A stretch of 64,000 bases of DNA from Candidatus Leptofilum gracile (GCA_016713825.1 JADJOJ010000003.1:447999-511998); one strand, 5' to 3'; shown: positions 34,358-44,286, counted from the first letter of the stretch. A program made the numbers and translations. The notes: generated from the sequence alone by a model not told the origin.

Positions 34358-36289
34358 TTAGTCGCCATTGGCCCCCAGCAGGCTGTCTGGCGTGGCCAAA
34401 ACATCCTCGATGCGGGTATTGTTTTGCTTGCGCCGCTGCAGCAGCAGGCCCAGCAGCAGCAGGCCCATTCCGGCAAACCCAAGCGGCAGTAAAATCGGCC
34501 GTAGCGGCTGATCAGACACCACAACCGGTTCTGGTTCGGCCGTGGGCGGCACAATCCATTCAAACGAGCCGATGCTGTCTTCGACGCCCAGGCGGCGCAC
34601 GGCCACAGCGACATGCCAGCGGCCGGGCAGCGAGAAGTACCCCCCACCCAGGCGGAAGGAGGTTGCTTCAATTTCTTGTGCATCCACGGAAACGGTGCCT
34701 AAATCTTCTTCCAGATAGGTGAAGCGCAAAATGACTTTGGCGACCTCGGCCGGGGCTGGGCGGCGATGGCTGGTGGCCCGCACCACAAAGATGTTTTGCC
34801 CGGGCAAATTTGGCTTGGAGGAAAAAGAGATGATCATATCTTCTACCGATTGGGTCATGGTGGAAGGTTGTTCTTTTTCGGGGTAGGGCAGGTAGCCGGG
34901 GCCGATGGCGGCGGGCGAAGCGGTGACGATGCCTGTGGCCAGCAGCACAATCAACCCCACACTGGCCTCTAGCAGCACCAGCCGGGGTAATTTATCTACA
35001 GAAAAGAGGGTCCAGCCAGCCGGTTTTTGCAGCAGTTGGGCCAGCGGGGCGGCCAGGCGCGGGTTCAGGCTGGCGGAGTTGATCAGGCCAAACAGGCCCA
35101 TGAGCAGCATCAGGCCAATTTTGGTGAGCAGGGTTTGGCCGTAGAAGCTGGTGACCATTGCGTCGGGGGTAGCCACCTGGAAGCCAGCGCTGACCAGTCC
35201 GCTTAAAACAAGCAGGGCCACGGCGATGGCGGCAACGGGGCCAAAGGTTTGCCAGGCGGCCCGGCGCAGTTGGCGGGCCTGTTCTGGCAGCAGTTTGGCG
35301 GTGGCGGCCGGAAGGCCAACCAGCAGGGCCACCACGCCCCCCAGCCAGATGCCCATCGCCAATATGTGCAGGGCGTCGGCCAGCAGGGCAAGGGTGCGTT
35401 GGTTTAGCACGGCTGCGGCGTGGCTGGTGAGGGCTTGGAGGACGGCCGTTCCCCCCACCAACAGGCTAACCGCAAAACCCAAAGCAGGTGTGTACCGCTT
35501 GTGCATCTTGCCAAACAGGATGAGTAGCGCCGCAAAAATAGCCTGTCGCCCCAGCCACAGCCAGCCCCAGCGAGAGTTGGCCAGCAGCTCCCAACCGGTG
35601 CCTAGCCAGGTGGCTTCGGCGGCCAGGTTGGCCAGCAGGCGGGAGAGCTGATACAGGTAAAGCCCTAGCCCCACAATCAGGGAGCCGAGCGCAGCGTAGC
35701 TGGCCATTAGGAGGATGCGGCGGCGGGCGGGTTGGTGGCTTTTGGCGAAGACGGCGCGCTGCTGGGCCCTGGGCAGCACCAGCTGCACCACCATCACCGC
35801 GCCAATAACCAGAGCCATCAGACCATAGTTGGCCCAGCGCAGGGCAACTTCGGTCCAGGGAACGGCCGTTTGCACTTCATGCACAACGGCCGTGTTTAAA
35901 TCGGCACTGTTGCCCACGCCAAACACCACGTACCCTTGCGTGTCGTGGCCATCGGCAGCGGAAAGCACGTGCCAATGGATGCTGTACACGCCGTCGCCAA
36001 TTTCTGGCAGGTCTAAAATAACCAGCTGCGGGTCTAGCTCATCCAGGTGAATGCCAGTGAGCGCTACTGGCTGGCCGTCCAGGTCTAGCACCTGAAAGGT
36101 GCTAAAGCTGACGGAGATCGGCTCGTTGTACCAGAGGCGCACCTGGGAAGGCGCTTCGGCCAAAACGGTGCTGTCTGGGGGATCGGTACGCACTAGCGCG
36201 GCATGGGCGTAGGTGCTGCGGGTTGTGAGGCTGGCCAAAAAGAGGGCCAGTACGATGGCGATGATCAAAATGTGGGACTGCTTTTGCAT
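34358..36289 (-). CDS. CopC-CopD fusion, copper transport membrane protein
   Basis: The protein has 643 residues. After the signal peptide the mature chain starts with His29 (AHAALVRTDPPDSTV), the copper ligand of CopC. The second CopC ligand region is ADGHDTQGYVVFGV. From about 150 to 460 there are eight or so membrane helices of the CopD type, with conserved His in LTSHAAAVL and ALLADALHILAMGIW. A further extracellular domain (about 475-590) and a last membrane helix follow. The role is copper binding outside and transport or transfer across the membrane, probably to supply the multicopper proteins of the locus. It closes a run of CopC genes. Confidence 0.88.
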   Translation of the reverse strand: MQKQSHILIIAIVLALFLASLTTRSTYAHAALVRTDPPDSTVLAEAPSQVRLWYNEPISVSFSTFQVLDLDGQPVALTGIHLDELDPQLVILDLPEIGDGVYSIHWHVLSAADGHDTQGYVVFGVGNSADLNTAVVHEVQTAVPWTEVALRWANYGLMALVIGAVMVVQLVLPRAQQRAVFAKSHQPARRRILLMASYAALGSLIVGLGLYLYQLSRLLANLAAEATWLGTGWELLANSRWGWLWLGRQAIFAALLILFGKMHKRYTPALGFAVSLLVGGTAVLQALTSHAAAVLNQRTLALLADALHILAMGIWLGGVVALLVGLPAATAKLLPEQARQLRRAAWQTFGPVAAIAVALLVLSGLVSAGFQVATPDAMVTSFYGQTLLTKIGLMLLMGLFGLINSASLNPRLAAPLAQLLQKPAGWTLFSVDKLPRLVLLEASVGLIVLLATGIVTASPAAIGPGYLPYPEKEQPSTMTQSVEDMIISFSSKPNLPGQNIFVVRATSHRRPAPAEVAKVILRFTYLEEDLGTVSVDAQEIEATSFRLGGGYFSLPGRWHVAVAVRRLGVEDSIGSFEWIVPPTAEPEPVVVSDQPLRPILLPLGFAGMGLLLLGLLLQRRKQNNTRIEDVLATPDSLLGANGD

Positions 36290-36436
36290 GTTTTCTCACC
36301 AGTTTTCAACATGGATTGATTTTGGTACTTGGGTACCAATTCAAAGTATAGGTAACTTGGGGGCAAAAATTGTTGAAAAATCTTGGGGTTTATTGGGCGC
36401 AAGGCGGGGATTTTTTGCAGAGCAGGGAGAACAGAT

Positions 36437-36492
36437 AATGAGGCGTGAGGCGTGAGGCGTGAAGTCACGTTTCACGCCTCACGCCTCACGCA
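36437..36492. repeat. GTGAGGC inverted spacer array
   Basis: Three tandem GAGGCGT units, a short AAGTCACGTTT centre and three complementary CACGCCTC units form a long hairpin. It sits directly after the stop of the CopC gene at 36495 and probably acts as a transcript-end hairpin. Confidence 0.8.
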
Positions 36493-36494
36493 TT

Positions 36495-37049
36495 TTACGA
36501 AGCGGTGCGGCTGCGGCGAGAAAAGATGAAGAACGCGCCGCCGATGAAGAGGGCGGTGACCCCGATGCCGGCGATGAGCCAGATGGTGTTGTTGGGGGCG
36601 GTGCTGGCAACGGCCGTTGCCACTTCTGACCCTTCTGGAATTGGGGTAAAGTTGGCGGTATTGGCGGCCGCTTCATCCCCCACAAAAAAGTTGAAGGCTC
36701 CGGTGGTGGCGTCGCCATCTAGCAGCACCACCTGCCAGCGCACAGTGTAGGCCCCAGGGGCCAGGGTGGGCAGGTTGACCCGCATCGAGGCGTGGTTGGG
36801 ATCGTTCAGGTCTATGCCGCCGTCGCCATTGTCTATCTGGTTGCCGTCGGCATCGAATACCTGTAGGTTGCTGGTTGCACTTTGAATTTCTTCGTTGAAA
36901 ACGGCCGTAATCACCCCCGGCGACTGGCTCAAGATCGTCCCATTTTCTGGGAATGAAGACAGCAGCTCCACCAGATGCGCATAACTTACTGTTGGCAGCA
37001 TCAGCAAACCCATTACCAGCAAAACAATTGCATGCAAATGCTTTTTCAT
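36495..37049 (-). CDS. CopC-domain membrane-anchored protein
   Basis: The 184-residue protein has a signal peptide ending before His25 (VSYAHLVELLSSFPENG), a single CopC beta-barrel domain and a C-terminal membrane helix with a basic tail (FFIFSRRSRTAS). The first copper-binding His is kept. The usual second site (HD near the end of the domain) is replaced by DGDATTGAF, so its copper site may differ. It lies in the copper operon between another CopC and CopC-CopD. Confidence 0.82.
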   Translation of the reverse strand: MKKHLHAIVLLVMGLLMLPTVSYAHLVELLSSFPENGTILSQSPGVITAVFNEEIQSATSNLQVFDADGNQIDNGDGGIDLNDPNHASMRVNLPTLAPGAYTVRWQVVLLDGDATTGAFNFFVGDEAAANTANFTPIPEGSEVATAVASTAPNNTIWLIAGIGVTALFIGGAFFIFSRRSRTAS

Positions 37050-37074
37050 CAGACCCTCTGTAACTTTTGCTCTA

Positions 37075-37119
37075 AGTAAGCGGCCAACAGTAACTTCCCC
37101 TTTTAAGTGGCCGCTTACT
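37075..37119. promoter_or_regulatory. 12-bp hairpin ahead of the CopC gene
   Basis: AGTAAGCGGCCA at 37075 and TGGCCGCTTACT at 37108 are perfect complements around a 21-base loop. The hairpin lies 26 bp upstream of the CopC start in the transcript leader. There is no U-tract, so it may be a regulatory or processing hairpin rather than a terminator. Confidence 0.5.
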
Positions 37120-37147
37120 GCTAAACGGTCCGCACAATTCCGTTAAC

Positions 37148-37669
37148 TTATTTGGGGACGGTCACTAAACGTTTCAGCTGGCGCGAGGTCGTAAAAAAAC
37201 CAACCCAGCCACCCAACGCGGCGGCAACGCCCAACGCAATCCCCACGCCCTTGAGAAAGGTGAGCCAGGGAGGTTCGGCAATGTAAAACGTCAGTTCCCC
37301 GTTCACCACATGGCCATCGTGCACATCTTCTGTGTCGGTGACGGTGGTCCAGTAAATGTTGTATTTGCCGGGTGGCAGATCTGGCTCTAGCGTGGTGACC
37401 AGCGTCTTGCGGGTGGGGTCTACCGAAGCGACGCCACAATCCCCAATATCCACCTTCTGCCCACGACGATCATACACCACCAGCTGGCTGCCAGCCGGGT
37501 TCAGTACATTGCTGAAGGTGATGGCTACCTGGTTGGGCGAGGCGGTAATCACGGCCCCATCGGCCGGTGTGCTTTGCACCGGCACGGCATGCGCCTTCAC
37601 CGCCCACGGCCGCCAGGCGGCCAGCAACAGCGCTACCCACAATGCCAAAACCCACTTCTGCCGTATCAT
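37148..37669 (-). CDS. CopC-domain membrane-anchored protein
   Basis: The 173-residue protein has a signal peptide ending before His27 (VKAHAVPVQSTPADG), a CopC domain with both copper regions (the second is EDVHDGHVVNGEL) and a C-terminal membrane helix. It is a paralogue of the next gene, but with intact copper ligands. It probably passes copper along the outer membrane face to CopC-CopD or to the multicopper proteins. Confidence 0.85.
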   Translation of the reverse strand: MIRQKWVLALWVALLLAAWRPWAVKAHAVPVQSTPADGAVITASPNQVAITFSNVLNPAGSQLVVYDRRGQKVDIGDCGVASVDPTRKTLVTTLEPDLPPGKYNIYWTTVTDTEDVHDGHVVNGELTFYIAEPPWLTFLKGVGIALGVAAALGGWVGFFTTSRQLKRLVTVPK

Positions 37670-37872
37670 AATGTGCCCTTTTTTGTAATTGCAGAAAGTT
37701 TTTGAAAAATAATCTTCAAAGATTTCACAGCGCTATCTTTGCACTTTTGATTGTCATTCCCCCACCTTCGTGAGGGCAGGCTCCGCGAATGCGGGTATGA
37801 CACTACCTCTGGTGGGTTTAAAATCTGCCAAATCTGTTGATAAAGAATTTTGAAAACTTTTTTCCAATCACT

Positions 37873-38370
37873 TTACTGCTCTATTTGAAAGTAAGGCAGT
37901 TCCAGTTCGCCCAATTTGATGGTTACCAGATCGCCTGGCTTAACGGAATCATCGATGTTTCGCAGCAGGAAGAAGTAAGAGAAGCCAAACTCCATATCGT
38001 GCGTATGCGGGTCATCGTTCATGGCCAGCTCGATGCCGTTGCTGGCAATGATGCGCGGAATGTTTTCCACTTCGTCGAACATGTAAACGGCTTTGTCTGG
38101 GTCGGTTACCTGATAACGAACGTCTAGCAGGCCGCCTTGGGCCACCAGGGCTAAATGCGTGAAGCGGACGCCCCACTGGTCTTCAATTTGGGCAATCGCT
38201 TCAGCCTGAATTTCGGCTCTGTGCTGCGCCGCCAACTGCTGTTGGTACTGCTGCCAACCCCAATAGCTGGCGGCAGCAACTGCTGCCAGCAGGATAACGG
38301 CAACGAGCAGGCGTGGCCATAATGGTTTAATTGCTTTTTCGCTTGAATCTTTAACAGTTAAGTCGCTCAT
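37873..38370 (-). CDS. Single-pass membrane protein of unknown function
   Basis: The 165-residue protein has one membrane helix (about 19-38) followed by an external domain ending at the C-terminus. His/Asp residues (MNDDPHTHDMEFGFSYFF, about 115-132) might bind metal. No family is recognised. It lies inside the copper/oxidase operon, 76 bp after a degenerate multicopper protein and 203 bp before a CopC gene, so a copper-handling or assembly role is inferred only from position. Confidence 0.65.
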   Translation of the reverse strand: MSDLTVKDSSEKAIKPLWPRLLVAVILLAAVAAASYWGWQQYQQQLAAQHRAEIQAEAIAQIEDQWGVRFTHLALVAQGGLLDVRYQVTDPDKAVYMFDEVENIPRIIASNGIELAMNDDPHTHDMEFGFSYFFLLRNIDDSVKPGDLVTIKLGELELPYFQIEQ

Positions 38371-38387
38371 GAGTTGCTCCCATTAAT

Positions 38388-38430
38388 GAGGTGTGGGCGA
38401 ATCTTGCCGGGCAGGATTTGCCCACACCTC
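38388..38430. other. Long hairpin between oxidase-like gene and small membrane gene
   Basis: GAGGTGTGGGC pairs with GCCCACACCTC, and an inner near-perfect stem (ATCTTGCC/GCAGGAT) continues it. There is no U-tract. It may reduce read-through or protect the upstream message. Confidence 0.6.
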
Positions 38431-38446
38431 TTCAATTTGGCTTGGG

Positions 38447-41400
38447 TTAGTTGCCGCTGTTGACGATGAGGGGTATGTAGGTGGTGTAGGTGCAGGGTGC
38501 GGTTGCGAAGTTATCGAACTGCATGAACCCACTGGCGGCGCTGGTAACGCCGTTAGACGGCCCCAGCAGCAGGTCTGTGAACGCGCCTGAGGCCATTTCC
38601 AGGTTGGTGAGGGAATCAACCAGTACACCATTGAGGAGCAGGTCGATACGGCCGTTCTCCTCATCCCACTTCAAAGCAATGTCAGATTGGCTAACGCCAT
38701 CCTGCAAATGGATGCCTTCACCCACAACCCGCACACCATTTTGCACAGCCCACAGGTTGATCTCGTCGTCCTGCACGCCATTCTCCAGCGAAACGCCGAA
38801 GATAGGTGTACCGGTCAGGTCACGCCCAACCAGGATGTCTACCTCTTCCTGCGCCGTGTTCACGTTAACCCCACGGTAGGCGAAGGAGGTGACATAGCAA
38901 GCCAGACCCGCCGAAGCCGAGTTGTCTAGCAGGTAGGCGGGTGCGCCGCTGCTCAGGTTGGCCGAAACGCCCATCGTCCCTTCCATGGCGGCCATTTCGC
39001 TGATGGTAATGTCACCCACCACGCTTAGCCAGCCAGCCAGGTTGCCCGACTCGAAGTTGTCGCGGAGCAGCACGTTGTTGTTGGCGTTGCCACCCATCAC
39101 CGTCAGCACCAGGCTGGTGATCTCGCCCCAGTTGCCGGCCGAGTCCAGCGCCCGCACATAGAGCGTGTAGTCGCCAGGCCGCCAGCGTCCACCCCGGATG
39201 TTGATATCGGCCGTGACGGCTTCAGACCCGCTGTCGAACAAGCCATCGGCCGCCGTCAGCGGGAAGCCGCTGCCAAAGCCAGGGTCCACATCCACAAACC
39301 ATTCAACTTGCGTAATTTGGGCCGAATCTGTCACGTTTGCCGTCAGCGTAACGTACCGGTTGGCCCCGCGTGGGGTTGGGTTGGGCGAAGCCGCCAGGTT
39401 GGCGATGGCTGGCCCGGTTTTATCTACGGTCAGCGTAGCGCTAACCAGATCGCCCCAGTTACCCGCCAGGTCACGTGCATGGAAGCTGATGAGATGGTCG
39501 CCATCAGACAGTTGGCGGATGGTAGCCAGCGGAATGTCGAAGTAAGACCGTTCCAGGGAACTGTTGTACAGTGCATCTTTGGCCAGCAGCGGGAAGCCAG
39601 AGCCATCGGGGTTGTTGTTGCTGTCTACGTAGTCGATGAACCCTTCTGCCTCAGCGATGAACGATGGGTCGGTGGAGTCAATCAACAACCGAACGCCGTT
39701 GGAAGCCGAGTTTACCGGTTTGGTGCCGTTGGTGGGGTTCGGTGACAGGCTGATGAAGAATGAATCCGGGCCTAGCATGTCCACGACCAGGTCAATTGGT
39801 TCAACTGCACCCCAGTTGCCCAAGGTATCCAGCGCCCGCACGTAAACCGTGTGCGTGCCGTGCGACAGACTGTTGATGGTGGCCGCATCAATTGTGGCGC
39901 TCAGGCTCACAATGGGGGCTTCGGCATTCAACGTCATGGTAATGCCGGTGCCGGGGTCGGTGACGGTGTCGATGAAGTATTCAGCGGCGACAACGTTGAC
40001 CTGGCCGGTGGGCATATCATCGGCGGTGGCCTGGATTACGACATTTTTGTCGCCGTTGGTGGGGCTGGTGTTCAGGTACAGGCTGGTGATGACGGGGCCA
40101 TCCACAACCAGGTCTAGAATGGTGCTGTTTACCGGGCCCCAGGTGCCATTGCTGTCCATCCCGCGCACGTAGATGGCGATGTCGCCTGCGGGCAGGGTGG
40201 TGAGCGTGCTGGCTGTCAGGGTGGCGGCCACGTTGGCGGTGGTGCTGGCGGCGATCGTTTCAGAGATGCCGGTGCCGGGTTCGCCCAGGTCGTTGAGGAA
40301 GTATTCCCAGGCAACGATGTCTAACCCGCTGGTGGCCGACGTGTCGAGCGTGGCGCTGAGCGCGACGTCTACATTGGCCGAGGTGGGGTTGGGTGACACA
40401 GCCAGGCTGGTAACCAGTGGCCCGCCAGCGGGGGCAGTTGCGCCGCCGTTGACTTCGATGAAGGTGAAGATACCGCCGGTGGTGGTGGTGTCGCCATTGT
40501 TGTACAGCTGCTGGGTGCCGGTGTTGTACACGGCGTAGCTTTGGTTTTCTACAGCGTCGGCGGGAATGGCGACCAGGCTGTCGATGGTTTCGCCTGCACC
40601 GAGGGTGTAGGCCACAATTTCGCTGAGCGCTGGCAGTTCGGTTCCGTTAAAGGTGTAGGTTTTTAGGGAGCCATCGACGGCCAGCAAGGTTTGGTGCAGG
40701 CCCAAAACGCCCAGGGAATGTTCTTGCAGGCCCAGGTTGATGGTTCGCAGCAGAACAGTGTGATTGGGGGCGGTGAGAATCTTCTCGGTTTGGGAGTACG
40801 CTTTGCCGTTGATGAACCAGTAGCTGGGTTGATAGTGGGACATGTTGAAGCTGTTGGGGTCGGCGCTGTTGTTGAGGGCCGGGTCCAACTCGCTTAGAAC
40901 GAGCAGGGTTTCGTCGTCATAGGCGGTTTCGCTGATGTCGTAGGCCTGGTTGGGGGTGGTGGCGCGCACCACAAAGGCCCCGCCGAGGCCCATCGCCACC
41001 TGGCGACCGCCGTTGGGGGTGAGGCCGGCTTCGTATTTGAAGGTGCCTGGGGAAACGGCCGTAAACGTATACGTCACCGTTTCACCAGCAGCAATCCCGG
41101 TGAGGTCTGGTACCATCTCTTGCCCGGTAAAAGCGATAGCGACGGTTTCTGTCACGATCTCGTTGTGGAAGACGACGTTGACGATATCGCCTGCGTTGAC
41201 GATGAGGGCCGGGCCGGGGAAAGCGGCCGTACCGGTGGCCACATCGGTGAAGCCCCAGATGTTGGCTGTGCCGCCATCTGGCAGCGTGATGCTGCCTTCG
41301 CGGGCCCATAGTTCGCAGGTGCGCTCACCGACGGCAACTTCGGCGCAGGTGGTGGCTGGTAAGACGTCGGCCACGGGCATGGCCAGCGGTTGGCGAGCCG

Positions 41401-41500
41401 GTGAGGCGGTGGCCCGTAAGCTGCGGGCCAGGCCAGCAACTGCCAGCAAGGTCATGACGACAGCCAGGAGCAGGGTGTGTTTTTTACTGTGTAACTTCAT
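38447..41500 (-). CDS. Large secreted protein with degenerate cupredoxin domains and Ig-like repeats
   Basis: The protein has 1017 residues with a signal peptide. Residues of about 45-360 have a multicopper-oxidase fold pattern (FPGPALIVNAGDIVNVVFHNE, quoted only to its first 20 residues as FPGPALIVNAGDIVNVVFHN). The HWHG and HCH copper motifs are missing: HNE and KYEAG stand in their places. Several Ig-like/Big repeats follow (each with WGxVxS and VDGxGPxI phrases, about 365-830), then a concanavalin-like C-terminal domain (about 840-1000). It is probably structural rather than catalytic. It lies 27 bp after another oxidase-like gene in one transcription unit. Confidence 0.78.
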   Translation of the reverse strand: MKLHSKKHTLLLAVVMTLLAVAGLARSLRATASPARQPLAMPVADVLPATTCAEVAVGERTCELWAREGSITLPDGGTANIWGFTDVATGTAAFPGPALIVNAGDIVNVVFHNEIVTETVAIAFTGQEMVPDLTGIAAGETVTYTFTAVSPGTFKYEAGLTPNGGRQVAMGLGGAFVVRATTPNQAYDISETAYDDETLLVLSELDPALNNSADPNSFNMSHYQPSYWFINGKAYSQTEKILTAPNHTVLLRTINLGLQEHSLGVLGLHQTLLAVDGSLKTYTFNGTELPALSEIVAYTLGAGETIDSLVAIPADAVENQSYAVYNTGTQQLYNNGDTTTTGGIFTFIEVNGGATAPAGGPLVTSLAVSPNPTSANVDVALSATLDTSATSGLDIVAWEYFLNDLGEPGTGISETIAASTTANVAATLTASTLTTLPAGDIAIYVRGMDSNGTWGPVNSTILDLVVDGPVITSLYLNTSPTNGDKNVVIQATADDMPTGQVNVVAAEYFIDTVTDPGTGITMTLNAEAPIVSLSATIDAATINSLSHGTHTVYVRALDTLGNWGAVEPIDLVVDMLGPDSFFISLSPNPTNGTKPVNSASNGVRLLIDSTDPSFIAEAEGFIDYVDSNNNPDGSGFPLLAKDALYNSSLERSYFDIPLATIRQLSDGDHLISFHARDLAGNWGDLVSATLTVDKTGPAIANLAASPNPTPRGANRYVTLTANVTDSAQITQVEWFVDVDPGFGSGFPLTAADGLFDSGSEAVTADINIRGGRWRPGDYTLYVRALDSAGNWGEITSLVLTVMGGNANNNVLLRDNFESGNLAGWLSVVGDITISEMAAMEGTMGVSANLSSGAPAYLLDNSASAGLACYVTSFAYRGVNVNTAQEEVDILVGRDLTGTPIFGVSLENGVQDDEINLWAVQNGVRVVGEGIHLQDGVSQSDIALKWDEENGRIDLLLNGVLVDSLTNLEMASGAFTDLLLGPSNGVTSAASGFMQFDNFATAPCTYTTYIPLIVNSGN

Positions 41501-41527
41501 TATCTATCTCCTTCGTAGGCTGACTGC

Positions 41528-42844
41528 CTATGGGCAGTTGTTTGGCAGCGGCGGGTCGATGCGGGTAAAGGTTACCTGACCAACCAACACCACACCCCAA
41601 CCGGTAATTTGCTGGAGCGCATGGTTGTGGGCGATGTGGTAGAACTCGCCACACTGGTTGACAGAGTGGGCACCCACGGGCACGGTGTCCTGGTTGCCCA
41701 GGAACGGGCTGCCGTAGAACAAGCCGGTTACCAGGTTTTGGTCGGAGGGCAGGTCTACTGGCAATGGGCTACCTTCGCCATCCCAGCCGTACACGTCGGT
41801 CCACTCGAACAGGGTGTCTGTTGTCTGGCCGGGGTTCACGGGGATGGAGAATCGTTCCTCGAACATCAGGTGGGTGCCGCTGGGGTCGGCGGCAAGACGG
41901 CCGTCTCGGGCAATCACCCGGGCGTTAAACGCATGCGGATGGAAGGGGTAGCTTTCTACCCCCATGCCGATGAAGCGGTCCAGCGCCGGGTCTGGGTTGG
42001 CGGTGGCATCGTAGGGATGGATGTGGGCCATGGCGCTGTACGGCTGCGAGGGCAGCCAGGAGGCGTTGTTGGGGGCCAGGGTGTCGGGGAAGGTACGGCC
42101 GTTTATCAAAAAGTACCGTGCGTTGTAATCCGCCATATCAAATGGTTCACCCCGTTCAATCGCCTGGTGCATCAGCGGGTCAATCTCCGACAACATCATG
42201 ATGTACTCCGTGTCGGGATTAAACTTGGTGTCTGGGCTGTTGTAGGCATAGGCTGCGCCCAGTTCCGGGCGCACAATCAACCCGCCAAACAGGCCCATCT
42301 GCGTTTGCACGCCGGGGTTGGTACCGCTTTGGTACACGTACGTGCCCGGCTCTTCGGCCACAAACTCATAGGTCATGGTGCCGCCATTGGCTTCGGCCAC
42401 ATTGGTCATAGAAACCAGCTCGCCAGCGGTGTCAAAGGCAGGTTCCATCGGCACACCGTTGGCCAGCACCTTGGCCTGCCCTGGGAAGACGATGGAGGTG
42501 TCTACGCTTAGTTCGTTGTGCAGCACCACGGTGACCTTGTCGTGCTGGTTAACACAAAGAATGGGGCCAGGGAATTGGAAATCATCGGTGCCGTCGGCAT
42601 AGCTCCACATGTAAATCACGTTGCCGTCTGTCAGGCTGATGTACCCTTCTCTGGCCGTCAGGGTAAAGGTGGAGGTGGCATTTTCTGTACACATTATGCC
42701 AACGCTGGGGGCCACGCCTGGCCCATCCGCTTCTACCCGCGCCACGCTGTACAGCACCACGCCAATGGCAATGATAAGCATGAAGAAGGCTACGCCCTGG
42801 CGGCGTCGATTCTGCATCAAAGTGAAAAAGTTCGTCATGTTCAT
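41528..42844 (-). CDS. Multicopper-oxidase-like protein with partial copper sites
   Basis: The 438-residue protein has an N-terminal membrane/signal segment (about 18-36). In the first cupredoxin domain HN (109-110) replaces the usual HWH, and YQSG (171-174) replaces YHCH. In the second domain histidine motifs are kept (YPFHPHAFN, about 299-307, and YHIAHNHAL near 410). It may bind copper in one domain only. It sits 11 bp downstream of the complete oxidase, so a heteromeric assembly of the two is possible. Electron-transfer or scaffold roles cannot be told apart. Confidence 0.8.
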   Translation of the reverse strand: MNMTNFFTLMQNRRRQGVAFFMLIIAIGVVLYSVARVEADGPGVAPSVGIMCTENATSTFTLTAREGYISLTDGNVIYMWSYADGTDDFQFPGPILCVNQHDKVTVVLHNELSVDTSIVFPGQAKVLANGVPMEPAFDTAGELVSMTNVAEANGGTMTYEFVAEEPGTYVYQSGTNPGVQTQMGLFGGLIVRPELGAAYAYNSPDTKFNPDTEYIMMLSEIDPLMHQAIERGEPFDMADYNARYFLINGRTFPDTLAPNNASWLPSQPYSAMAHIHPYDATANPDPALDRFIGMGVESYPFHPHAFNARVIARDGRLAADPSGTHLMFEERFSIPVNPGQTTDTLFEWTDVYGWDGEGSPLPVDLPSDQNLVTGLFYGSPFLGNQDTVPVGAHSVNQCGEFYHIAHNHALQQITGWGVVLVGQVTFTRIDPPLPNNCP

Positions 42845-42855
42845 AACCTCTCTTG

Positions 42856-44226
42856 CTATACCGCAGGGTGCGGATTCGTGTTTGGGTTTTCTTGTGGCAG
42901 CAGCGTGCCCGCCGGGTACACACGAATTTCCGTCATTTGCCCACCATAGCCCTGGCCACCGGCATTGCTCAGGCGGTTGAAGTTCCGGTTGTAGAATAAG
43001 AACGTTTTGTAGGCTTCACCGGATTCGTAGGTCAGTCCTTCGGGGGCGGTAAAGATGGCATCGACCGTGGCCCCGGTACCCAGATAAATTGTGTGGGTGT
43101 CGTAGCTAAAGTCGGTGCCGTCGCTGCCGCGCAGGTGGGTGGCATCTTTGCCCACCACGCGCATTTTTAAGCCGGGCAGGGTCATGGCGTGCTGGCCAAA
43201 GGTCAGGTTGATGAGCCGCAGCAAGACGCGGTCCCCTTCGTTGCACTCGATGAGCGACGAAAGCGGCTGGTATTGCAGTTCTGGCCGTCCGGGCGGTGGT
43301 TGCAGGATGCCGGTGTTGGTGTCTAGCCCCAGGCCGTTGGGGGCGATGGTGTCTGGGAAAACACGGCCGTTTAACAAATAATAATCCGCATTAAAATCAG
43401 TCCAGTCGGGCAGCTGCACGTGCGAGTCGGCCCAATGCGCCTCGGCCCAGACATCCGTCAGGTTCAGCACAAATTCCCGGTCGAAACCAGTAGAACCATC
43501 GCCGCAGTTGTAGGCAAAGCGGCTGTACCATTTGCCGTTGGCCGCCTGGATTGCCCCGCCCTTATCTTGCGCTGGCCGCACAAACACAGAACCAGTCATG
43601 CCCATGTGCACATGCTCTGTTTCTTCCACGTGGCAGTGGTACATGTAGGTGCCCGGGTGGAACGGTTGGTAAAACATCGTCAGGCTGCGCCCAATGGGAA
43701 TTCGCACCGAGGAGTGCGGCTCGCCGTCGAAGATTGGCCACGCATTGCGAAAGCCGTGCCAATGCAGCGTATGCTCATCAATCAGGTCTGGGCGCATTTG
43801 CAGCCCTACGTTGGTGAGCTTCACCCGGTACTCTTCCCCTTCATCCACCCAAAAGAGCGGTGCCGTCGCCTGGCACTTCATTTTTTGGTCAAACACCAGC
43901 TCATCGCTCAGGCCGGTGACATCTCTAAAACCAAACATGTAGGTGGTTAGCAAGTCCGGCGCAAAGTCGTCTGGCTGGTAAAACTGGTTAATGGTGCCCG
44001 GAATCGGCACTTCACCGGGCAGGTAGATCCAGCCATCGGTGCCTACCAGGTGCAAATTGGCCGGGGCGGGAGCCACCTGGGAATAGTTGTCGGCCTTGGC
44101 AATGAGCCCAGACTGGCCCAAGGTACGCGGCAGCAAGCGAGTGAGCGCCGCGCCAGCGAGGACCCCCCCGCCTAACTTCATGAAATCGCGTCGGTTTAGT
44201 TTGCGCGAACGAATCGTTTTTCTCAT
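42856..44226 (-). CDS. Multicopper oxidase, Tat-exported
   Basis: The 456-residue protein has a twin-arginine signal (NRRDFMKLGGGVLAGAAL, about 11-28). The copper motifs are HLHWHG-like TLHWHGF with His155/His157, and YHCHVEETEHVHMGM with His197, Cys198, His199 and His205. Met208 or Met210 is a possible type-1 ligand. This is the pattern of two-domain laccases and related oxidases acting on phenols or metals such as Mn, Fe or Cu. Folding before export through Tat suits metal loading inside the cell. It is the only member of the local trio with a full set of ligands, so it is the likely catalytic subunit. Confidence 0.88.
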   Translation of the reverse strand: MRKTIRSRKLNRRDFMKLGGGVLAGAALTRLLPRTLGQSGLIAKADNYSQVAPAPANLHLVGTDGWIYLPGEVPIPGTINQFYQPDDFAPDLLTTYMFGFRDVTGLSDELVFDQKMKCQATAPLFWVDEGEEYRVKLTNVGLQMRPDLIDEHTLHWHGFRNAWPIFDGEPHSSVRIPIGRSLTMFYQPFHPGTYMYHCHVEETEHVHMGMTGSVFVRPAQDKGGAIQAANGKWYSRFAYNCGDGSTGFDREFVLNLTDVWAEAHWADSHVQLPDWTDFNADYYLLNGRVFPDTIAPNGLGLDTNTGILQPPPGRPELQYQPLSSLIECNEGDRVLLRLINLTFGQHAMTLPGLKMRVVGKDATHLRGSDGTDFSYDTHTIYLGTGATVDAIFTAPEGLTYESGEAYKTFLFYNRNFNRLSNAGGQGYGGQMTEIRVYPAGTLLPQENPNTNPHPAV

Positions 44227-44286
44227 CTCTGTACTCCTATCTGGCGGGAGGTAGGGGGTGGCCTACCTCCCGCAGCTGTCTCGTTC

